This document shows, one piece after another, positions 58,568-64,000 of a stretch of 64,000 nucleotides of DNA (positions within the stretch are counted from its first letter, which is position 1; each line of letters opens with the position of its first letter). Below the pieces are notes generated by a model. That model saw nothing but the letters and a program-made list of their open reading frames with translations. It was not told the DNA's origin and did no database searches. The position numbers were made by a program, and so were the translations under genes. The DNA comes from a bacterium (GTDB lineage: Bacteria > UBP6 > UBA1177 > JAKLFG01), in the NCBI GenBank assembly GCA_022709425.1, contig JAKLIW010000015.1:1-64000 (forward strand), given 5' to 3'.

Positions 58568-59668
58568 TTACCGGTCGTAGGGGGCAACGAGCGACCATGC
58601 ATCGTCGGCCCGGCCGTCGAGGATGAGCCGGCGCGTCTCCTTCACCAGATCGAGGTAGAACTGCAGGTTGTGGATGGTGTTGAGGACCGCCGCAAGTATC
58701 TCGCCGCTCCGGTAAAGATGGTTGAGATAGGCGCGGGTGAAGCCGCCGCGACAGGCGGCGCAGGAACAGCGCTCGTCAACCGGCCGCGTATCGCGTTCGA
58801 ACTCCTTGCGCTTGATGTTGAACGACCCGTCACGGGTGAAAAGCTGTCCGTTGCGGGCGTTGCGGGTCGGCATCACGCAGTCGAACATATCGACGCCCGA
58901 CAGTATCGCCGTCACCAGATCGCGCGGCGTCCCGACACCCATGAGATAGCGCGGTTTATCGGCGGGCATGAGCGGTGCGATGGACTGTATGATGCGGTAC
59001 ATATCATCTTTTTCCTCCCCCACCGACAGACCGCCGAGCGCGTAGCCGTCGAACGGGAGCGCCGCGATGGCGGCGAGATGTTCCCGGCGGAGCGTTTCCG
59101 ACACGCCGCCCTGCACGATGCCGAAGAGCGCCGCATCGCTTTTCCGCGCCGCCAGACACCGCGCCTCCCAGCGCGTCGTCCGTTCCATGCTTGCCCGCAT
59201 CTCGTCGTCGGTGCAGGGGAGCGCCGGACATTCGTCGAAGGCCATCATGATGTCGGCGCCGAGCGCCTCCTGTATCTCGATGGACCGCTCGGGCGAGAGG
59301 AATTCCTTCGAGCCGTCGAGGTGCGACCGGAACTCGACCCCCTCTTCGGTCATCTTGCGGAGCGGTCCCAAGCTGAAGACCTGAAAGCCGCCCGAATCGG
59401 TCAGTATCGGGCCGTCCCATCCCATCATCCGGTGGAGTGTCCCGAAGGTCTCGCGGATGAGTTCGTGCCCCGGCCTCAGCATCAGGTGGTAGGTGTTGCC
59501 GAGGATTATCTCGGCGCCCAGCGCGCGGAGTTGGTCGGGGAGCACCCCCTTGACCGACCCTTTCGTGCCGACCGGCATGAAGATGGGGGTGTGGACCGTG
59601 CCATGGGGCGTTTCTATAAGCCCCGCCCGGGCGTTCCCGCAGGTTTTTTCGACCGTGAACCGTATCAC
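58568..59668 (-). CDS. tgt: queuine/preQ1 tRNA-guanine transglycosylase
   Basis: 366 residues. Motifs include 'TPIFMPVGTKGSVKGV', the catalytic Asp in 'LTDSGGFQVFSL', 'GIVQGGVSETLR', 'YALGGLSVGEEKD', the nucleophile Asp in 'DMFDCVMPTRNARNG' and zinc ligands in 'CSCAAC' with His further on. It exchanges guanine 34 for preQ1 in tRNAs with GUN anticodons, the last gene-encoded base-swap step of queuosine synthesis. The start is GTG at 59668 with AGGTGG four bases upstream, immediately after a terminator. Confidence 0.96.
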   Translation of the reverse strand: MIRFTVEKTCGNARAGLIETPHGTVHTPIFMPVGTKGSVKGVLPDQLRALGAEIILGNTYHLMLRPGHELIRETFGTLHRMMGWDGPILTDSGGFQVFSLGPLRKMTEEGVEFRSHLDGSKEFLSPERSIEIQEALGADIMMAFDECPALPCTDDEMRASMERTTRWEARCLAARKSDAALFGIVQGGVSETLRREHLAAIAALPFDGYALGGLSVGEEKDDMYRIIQSIAPLMPADKPRYLMGVGTPRDLVTAILSGVDMFDCVMPTRNARNGQLFTRDGSFNIKRKEFERDTRPVDERCSCAACRGGFTRAYLNHLYRSGEILAAVLNTIHNLQFYLDLVKETRRLILDGRADDAWSLVAPYDR

Positions 59669-59678
59669 GCGGCCACCT

Positions 59679-59706
59679 AAAAAAAGACCCCCCGAAGACC
59701 GGGGGG
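59679..59706 (-). terminator. intrinsic terminator after the ferredoxin gene
   Basis: Minus strand CCCCCC (59701-59706) pairs with GGGGGG (59688-59693) around a 7-nt loop, followed by a T-run over 59679-59685. It sits directly before the tgt ribosome binding site, so read-through would be needed for co-expression. Confidence 0.75.
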
Positions 59707-59732
59707 CCGTAAAATCTGAACGTCAGTAACGA

Positions 59733-59906
59733 TCAGCCTTGCGAGATACACTCGACGGGACAGACACCTTTGCAGGCGCCGCAGTCAATGCATTTGCCCG
59801 CGTCTATCACATAGGCGCTGTCGCCCTGGCTGATAGCGTCGACCGGGCATTCGGCCGCGCACGCGCCGCAGCTGATGCAGGCGCCGGCATCGATCTTGTG
59901 CGTCAT
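59733..59906 (-). CDS. 2[4Fe-4S] ferredoxin
   Basis: 57 residues; GGAGGAA precedes the ATG at 59906. Two cluster motifs 'CISCGACAAECP' (Cys10-13-16-20) and 'CIDCGACKGVCP' (Cys39-42-45-49) form the clostridial-type fold. It is a soluble low-potential electron carrier for anaerobic enzymes such as NrdG or hydrogenases; the partner is unknown. Monocistronic by position: 79 nt follow the gene ending at 59986 and a strong terminator follows the stop. Confidence 0.95.
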   Translation of the reverse strand: MTHKIDAGACISCGACAAECPVDAISQGDSAYVIDAGKCIDCGACKGVCPVECISQG

Positions 59907-59985
59907 GAGTTCCTCCTATTCTTCAAAAAAGTGGGAAACACTCGGTTCGTCTACCATATTTATATCACGGAGTCAACTGCCCTGT

Positions 59986-60672
59986 TTATTTTTTCTTTGC
60001 GGCCGGTTTTTTACTCGGCTTTGCCGCGCCGCGCTCCTTGGTCGAAGGAGGCGGAGTGAACAGTTTCGCTTGAGCATCCTCCAGTTTCTTTTTCGGCGCG
60101 GGCGGCGGAGCGGCCGGTTTCTTGGGCGGACGACCGACCGGACGTGATGTGGGCTTCTCGACCTCCTTTTTCTCCGGCTCCTTCTTCTCGACCGACGGTT
60201 TGGGCGGCACCGGCGCGGGCTTCGACGGCGGTTTGGGAGCGACGACCGGTTTGGGCGCCGGCGGTACGACGACCGGTTTGGGTTGCGGCGCGATCTCGGC
60301 GGGCACCGGCGACTGCACCGGCAGTTTCACCTTGTCTCCACCCTTGAGCTTGACCACGCGGTAGGTCTTCACCGGGACGAGCGCCCGTTCGGGGATGATG
60401 GCTTTGTCGCCGGTCGCGGCCTTGGTGAACCACTCCTCGAAACTGACCATTCCCTTGTCGCAGACCACCTTGCCGTTGTACTTTTCACGGAACGAGGCGA
60501 CGGTATCGGACAACCGTTCCTGCTCCTCGCCCTGCGGCACCAGCTCGGTCACCACCTCGACCTCGAGCGTCCCGGGATAGACGACCTCGACCAGATCGAT
60601 GTTCACCGAGGCAAGTTCTGCTTTCTCGACATGCCGCACCTCGCCGTTCCTGAACTTCACGACATACATCAT
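59986..60672 (-). CDS. protein with N-terminal beta domain and Lys/Pro/Ala-rich histone H1-like tail
   Basis: 228 residues from the ATG at 60672 (GGAGGAAA upstream). The first 115 residues ('MYVVKFRNGEVRHVEKAEL') look like a small beta fold with a helical part; the last 110 are Pro/Ala/Lys-rich with 'RPVGRPPKKPAAPPPAP', an AT-hook-like 'GRPPKK' and a 'KPAAKKK' end. Such tails bind DNA or RNA non-specifically in histone H1-like bacterial proteins. The same frame stays open upstream to 61107, but the strong RBS supports this start. No signal peptide. Confidence 0.65.
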   Translation of the reverse strand: MMYVVKFRNGEVRHVEKAELASVNIDLVEVVYPGTLEVEVVTELVPQGEEQERLSDTVASFREKYNGKVVCDKGMVSFEEWFTKAATGDKAIIPERALVPVKTYRVVKLKGGDKVKLPVQSPVPAEIAPQPKPVVVPPAPKPVVAPKPPSKPAPVPPKPSVEKKEPEKKEVEKPTSRPVGRPPKKPAAPPPAPKKKLEDAQAKLFTPPPSTKERGAAKPSKKPAAKKK

Positions 60673-61044
60673 GGCTTTCCTCCACCTAAGCGATCGTATA
60701 AATTGTCTTCCTGTTCGTTCTTTGAACCGGCCGCAGATCAGATTGAGCCGGCAAAAGCTGGTCAATCCGATACACTTGGTCGTAAGCGTCGCCTTGCGCG
60801 GGCAGTACAGATCGGTCTTCTTCTTTGCCGCATCAAGTTTGTCGTTGAGTTCCATGAGTTTACGGTTGAGGCTCGACCGGCCGAGATCGACCTGTTCCGG
60901 CAAATATGCTTGGAATACTTCACTTTTGCGGGGGCATCCCTCTATAGGACAGGCAAGGCATTGCGAAAGATGGACCTTGGACCCGTCAAGCAGACCGAGC
61001 GGTTCGGGGAATAGGCACGTGACCCATAAGCTGTTGGAGGACAT
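60673..61044 (-). CDS. possible Cys-rich small protein or N-terminal extension, in frame with the next gene
   Basis: The frame of the downstream gene is open from 61107. The conceptual reading contains 'CLACPIEGCPRKSEVFQ', 'LNRKLMELNDKLDAAKKKT' and 'DLYCPRKATLTTKCIG', which looks like a real Cys-rich, partly helical protein rather than noise. No stop separates it from the downstream gene, and the best ATG (61044) lacks an RBS. A promoter-like pair lies at 61080-61107. It could be a fused N-terminal domain, a separate translation product, or a decayed gene. Confidence 0.35.
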
Positions 61045-61079
61045 CAGGACATCGGCCGCCGCATATAGTTCTCGGCGGC

Positions 61080-61107
61080 AGTATAATGACGCTCTTTCGG
61101 AGCGCAA
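61080..61107 (-). promoter_or_regulatory. possible promoter of the leftward gene(s) at 59986-61044
   Basis: Minus strand TTGCGC (61102-61107) and TATACT (61080-61085), 16-bp spacer. Back to back with the promoter at 61128. Confidence 0.4.
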
Positions 61108-61127
61108 GAAAAAAACGGGAAACCATA

Positions 61128-61155
61128 TTGACTTTTACTTCCGCCGTGTTATAGT
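61128..61155 (+). promoter_or_regulatory. promoter for the lipoprotein at 61197
   Basis: TTGACT (61128-61133) and TATAGT (61150-61155) with a 16-bp spacer, 41 nt before the start codon. Confidence 0.55.
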
Positions 61156-61196
61156 CGGAATCGAGTTTAACATGATCCCTCATTTAGGAGGCGCTA

Positions 61197-63347
61197 ATGT
61201 TCAAGTATTTCGTATGGTTGATCGGTATTTCGATCATCGCCACCGCCTGTAACAGTTACGATGTCGAAGGGAAACCGGAGATCACCTCCACCCCGCCGAA
61301 CTGGCGCGTTGACTACATTCTGCGCGCAGTCGACGCCAAAGGGACCGACCCGAACACCGGACTGGCCCTCACTTACGAGGAGTTCGTGATCAGCAACAAA
61401 GGCGAGACCGGCGAATTGCAGATATTCGCGATCAATCTGCTTTCCCCCGAAGGCCGCATCGTCGGGGCGAGCGGCGTTGATCCCGACATCTCCCGGCTCT
61501 TCTCGATGGAGCGTTCGAATGTCGGCGGCAACGGCAAGGTCGTCGGCGGCGACGGCGCAGGCTACACCGCCATCGAAGGGTTCTCGTTCGACAACAAAAG
61601 CAACGCCGGCAAGTTCGCCATCGCGCCGCTGTGCCCGCTCGTTGATCCCCTGAAGCCGACCTCGTCGAAATGCCGTAGCGGCTTTGACGGAACGCGCTAT
61701 AACACCTTCTTTAAGATGAAGGTCAACTACAAAGAGTTGGAAGGGGCGATATACAAAGATATGTTGAGCCGCGATATCAAGGACGAAGGCAACTACGCGC
61801 TTGAGTTCTGCACCAACGACTCCTCCAAAGAGGCGAGTCCGCTCACCTGCCCCGAAGGAAGTTCCTACAAGGTTCAGATATACCGCTATCCCAACCTTCC
61901 GCCCAAACCGTATGTCGGTCTTCGCTACAACAATCCGATCGGCGGTTTCAAGGATTACCGCGTCATCAAGGATCCGGTCAACATGGACATCAGCCCCTCC
62001 TGCCCGCGCAAAGAGGGATTGGACGCGGAAACGGCCTCCAAGTGCGAGAACGCGTATGTGGTCAATGACACGGTCGCCGGCGTCAACGGTTGGTGGACCG
62101 ATGAAAAGGATACCGGCGATCCGAAAAAACAATATTTCCTGTTCACGCAGGCAACCTTCGAACAGTCCTGCTGTGTAGAGAACTGGAAAGATCAATACTG
62201 CATCAAATATCGCTGGGAACTCGTCGACACGCCGACCCCGCTGACCCCCGAGACCCGCATCACGCTCGATGCGGTCAACAAGGGCGGCGAGGGTACGTGG
62301 TATCGCAACTGCGATGACGACGAGGATCCGACGATCGCCTCGTTCAAGGGCTTCATGATCACCCCCACGCCCGAGAACAAGAATTATAAGGTTCAGATAC
62401 AGGCGATCACCATCGACAAACAGACCCAGCTGGAAAGCGACATCACCGAGAAGCTCGATATCCCGAACATCATCCCCGCCGCGCGCGTCATGGTCCAGTT
62501 GACATGGAAAGAGGGTCTGCCGACCCGCGCCGGAGAGGATCGCATGGAAGGCGTTGCGGTCGATGTCGATGTCCATCTCATCAAGAAAAAAGGCATGGAC
62601 GCCTGCGCCACCGAGGTCGGCGCCGACGGCCTTATGTGCACTTCGATGAAACGGCCCGGCCTGTCCGGCATCGAGACCGCGACACACGACGACTGCCACT
62701 TCAACGACCTCGGCCTCAACGGCGAGTACGTTTTCACCGATTGCAACGGCGAGTTCCAGACGATCGGCTGGTACGCATCGCTCGATCTCGACACTACGTG
62801 GGGCGGCGGTAACTATACCAACCCCGAGACCATCAACCTTGGCCCCATCGACGACAGCGACCGCAACGGTCAGCCCGATGTCAATCCCTTCTCCGACGAT
62901 TATCTGGTGGTCGTGAACTACAATAAATGTCAGAACCTCGTGCAGGGCGGCTCGAACGCCGACTGCGAAGAGGGCGGTTCCGCATACAACGTCCATGCCC
63001 GGCTTGAGGTCTTCGTCGACGGCATCAAGGCGCCCCGCGCCCACAAAGAGGGCCGTCCCGACGACGACGATATCGCTCGGATCGATTTCGTGATCCGTCC
63101 GCAGGAATGGATCGTCCTTGATCACATCACGTGGGATCAGGCGCTGACCACCGGTAAATGGGCGGGCGATGCGGTCGTCAAGAATCCCGATGCCGCCTAT
63201 CAGCCCTGTTCCTTCGATTCTTCCAACTGCACCAATGTCAGCATCTGGGATACCGCCGCGTATGCGACGTGGGTCGCAGCCGATCCGGCGGTCGATCCCT
63301 ACGTGGGCGGTGGTGGCTCCTGCTACGACTACGGTACCCGGGAATAA
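61197..63347 (+). CDS. large Cys-rich lipoprotein with DUF2135/YfaP-like domain
   Basis: 716 residues; AGGAGG precedes the ATG. Lipid Cys18 ('ISIIATACNSY'). No Asp/Thr linker. The first 430 residues are beta-rich with many Cys ('CENAYVV', 'SCCVENWKDQYC'). A later domain has 'VMVQLTWKEG', 'VDVDVHLIKKKGMDAC', 'THDDCHFND' and 'WGGGNYTNPETINLGPIDD' (about 440-560), which fits DUF2135/YfaP-like domains that bind calcium through Asp-rich loops. The end repeats 'CSFDSSNCTNVSIWDTA'. Probably exposed on the outer membrane. Function unknown. Confidence 0.8.
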   Translation: MFKYFVWLIGISIIATACNSYDVEGKPEITSTPPNWRVDYILRAVDAKGTDPNTGLALTYEEFVISNKGETGELQIFAINLLSPEGRIVGASGVDPDISRLFSMERSNVGGNGKVVGGDGAGYTAIEGFSFDNKSNAGKFAIAPLCPLVDPLKPTSSKCRSGFDGTRYNTFFKMKVNYKELEGAIYKDMLSRDIKDEGNYALEFCTNDSSKEASPLTCPEGSSYKVQIYRYPNLPPKPYVGLRYNNPIGGFKDYRVIKDPVNMDISPSCPRKEGLDAETASKCENAYVVNDTVAGVNGWWTDEKDTGDPKKQYFLFTQATFEQSCCVENWKDQYCIKYRWELVDTPTPLTPETRITLDAVNKGGEGTWYRNCDDDEDPTIASFKGFMITPTPENKNYKVQIQAITIDKQTQLESDITEKLDIPNIIPAARVMVQLTWKEGLPTRAGEDRMEGVAVDVDVHLIKKKGMDACATEVGADGLMCTSMKRPGLSGIETATHDDCHFNDLGLNGEYVFTDCNGEFQTIGWYASLDLDTTWGGGNYTNPETINLGPIDDSDRNGQPDVNPFSDDYLVVVNYNKCQNLVQGGSNADCEEGGSAYNVHARLEVFVDGIKAPRAHKEGRPDDDDIARIDFVIRPQEWIVLDHITWDQALTTGKWAGDAVVKNPDAAYQPCSFDSSNCTNVSIWDTAAYATWVAADPAVDPYVGGGGSCYDYGTRE

Positions 63348-63400
63348 GGTGATCTCCGCCCGGTGGCGCATCCTTCTCCTTTCTCCCCGATAGGCATGTC

Positions 63401-64000
63401 ATGCTGAGACCTCTTTTCATCCTTATCTCTCTTCTCTACGCTATGACCCTCACGGCGCGCGAGGAATACCGCTATGATGTCCTCATGGCGGGCATGCCGG
63501 CCGGCGAGATAGTCGATATCTGGGAAACGATCTCGGTCGGCGGACTTTGTGCGGTACGCGCCACCAGCGATATGCGGGTCGTGATGGCGCGCGGCGGTTT
63601 CGAACTCAAGATGCGGACCAAGACCGTCTCCGAGGCCGACTGCGGTACCTACCGGCCGCGGTCTCTGCGGGTTGAACGAGACGAAGGGGGCGGCCCGGTG
63701 ATCACCAAGGCGCAACGCGTTGGCGACGCGCTTCTTTTCACCACCGAAAAGAATGGGGTGGTCGAAAAAGGTTCGACCCCGCTTGCTGTCGACGCGGTAT
63801 TCTTCGGGATGCTGTTCCGCAAATATCCCAACGAACATTTCCAGAAGAAAGGCACCGTGAACGCTCTTTCGGAAGAAGGTCTCGTTGTGCGGCAGATATC
63901 GTTCGATGGCCGCCGCGACGGCGACCGAACTGCGGTCGACATGGTCTACGAAGGGGTCCCGATCTCCTTCATCGTGCGCGGCGCAGTGGCCACCGGCGTG
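63401..64000 (+). CDS. DUF3108-like secreted protein (cut at window end)
   Basis: At least 200 residues, open to the last base. Signal peptide 'MLRPLFILISLLYAMTLTA' then 'EEYRYDVLMAGMPAGEIVD', the opening of DUF3108-type periplasmic proteins, followed by beta strands ('GFELKMRTKTVSEADCG'). 53 nt after the lipoprotein stop, so perhaps the same transcript. No catalytic motif; the C-terminal end is outside the window. Confidence 0.65.
   Translation, partial: MLRPLFILISLLYAMTLTAREEYRYDVLMAGMPAGEIVDIWETISVGGLCAVRATSDMRVVMARGGFELKMRTKTVSEADCGTYRPRSLRVERDEGGGPVITKAQRVGDALLFTTEKNGVVEKGSTPLAVDAVFFGMLFRKYPNEHFQKKGTVNALSEEGLVVRQISFDGRRDGDRTAVDMVYEGVPISFIVRGAVATGV

Noticed and set aside
61194-63371. 725-codon open frame on the minus strand
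   Set aside because: It is the antisense shadow of the lipoprotein at 61197-63347; it lacks an RBS and domain features, and its His/Asp/Val-rich composition is typical of antisense frames in GC-rich genes.
1-64000. tRNA, rRNA, riboswitch, insertion sequence or prophage genes
   Set aside because: Intergenic spaces are mostly below 150 bp and none shows a cloverleaf, a conserved riboswitch core, transposase motifs or terminal inverted repeats that I can recognise.

Overview
The window is dense, GC-rich bacterial chromosome (I estimate about 60% GC by eye) with some 54 genes. I see no insertion sequence, prophage, CRISPR array, tRNA or rRNA. The organism has a Gram-negative envelope: outer-membrane beta-barrels, many lipoproteins and its own Lgt. 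Anaerobic or microaerobic life is suggested by class III ribonucleotide reductase with its activase, a 2[4Fe-4S] ferredoxin, and DUF362 and YgiQ Fe-S proteins. Lipoproteins with long Asp/Thr/Pro linkers and 'CGNG...GEACDG' Cys-rich motifs resemble those of Myxococcota-like (former deltaproteobacterial) lineages. That placement is inference; there is no marker RNA.

Layout. 1-5 kb: the tail of a truncated gene, slyD, a beta-propeller-like lipoprotein, a YkgJ/DUF362/phosphoribosyltransferase run, and a MntA-HepT toxin-antitoxin pair with its own promoter. 5.3-10.8 kb: a secretion cluster of a trypsin-like protease, a C25 (gingipain-like) protease and a lipoprotein, divergent from a TetR regulator with an operator-like palindrome between them. 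10.9-18 kb: lipoprotein, GAF/HD-GYP, LysN-like aminotransferase, zinc-ribbon membrane proteins, a DUF4388-like protein and mtgA. 18-25 kb: a tight leftward four-gene operon (duplicated-domain lipoprotein, 5'-nucleotidase lipoprotein, lipoprotein, beta-barrel). 25-41 kb: a YgiQ radical SAM protein, then a long leftward series (DAG kinase, PP2C phosphatase, two thioredoxin-fold lipoproteins, barrel, GGDEF, gamma-carbonic anhydrase, 5'-nucleotidase, PfkB kinase, SMR transporter, polA, and a barrel). 41-46.6 kb: lipoprotein, lgt, and an nrdD operon whose glycyl-radical domain is a separate gene, behind tandem NrdR-like boxes. 46.6-55 kb: a transglutaminase-like secreted protein coupled to a CHASE2 adenylate cyclase, and an MBOAT/AlgJ-like/MFS operon. 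55-64 kb: lipoprotein, hybrid histidine kinase, tgt, ferredoxin, a histone-H1-like-tailed protein, a DUF2135-like lipoprotein and a truncated DUF3108-like protein.

Themes. Surface biology dominates: lipoproteins carry an Asp/Thr linker just after the lipidated Cys, whereas the two adjacent secreted proteases carry the same kind of linker at the C-terminus followed by a terminal Cys motif (SGCSLTVI / GGCSIVI). This mirror arrangement is the best candidate here for an undescribed sorting or anchoring system. Signalling genes for c-di-GMP (GGDEF, HD-GYP), cAMP, Ser/Thr dephosphorylation and a hybrid kinase are scattered among the envelope genes.
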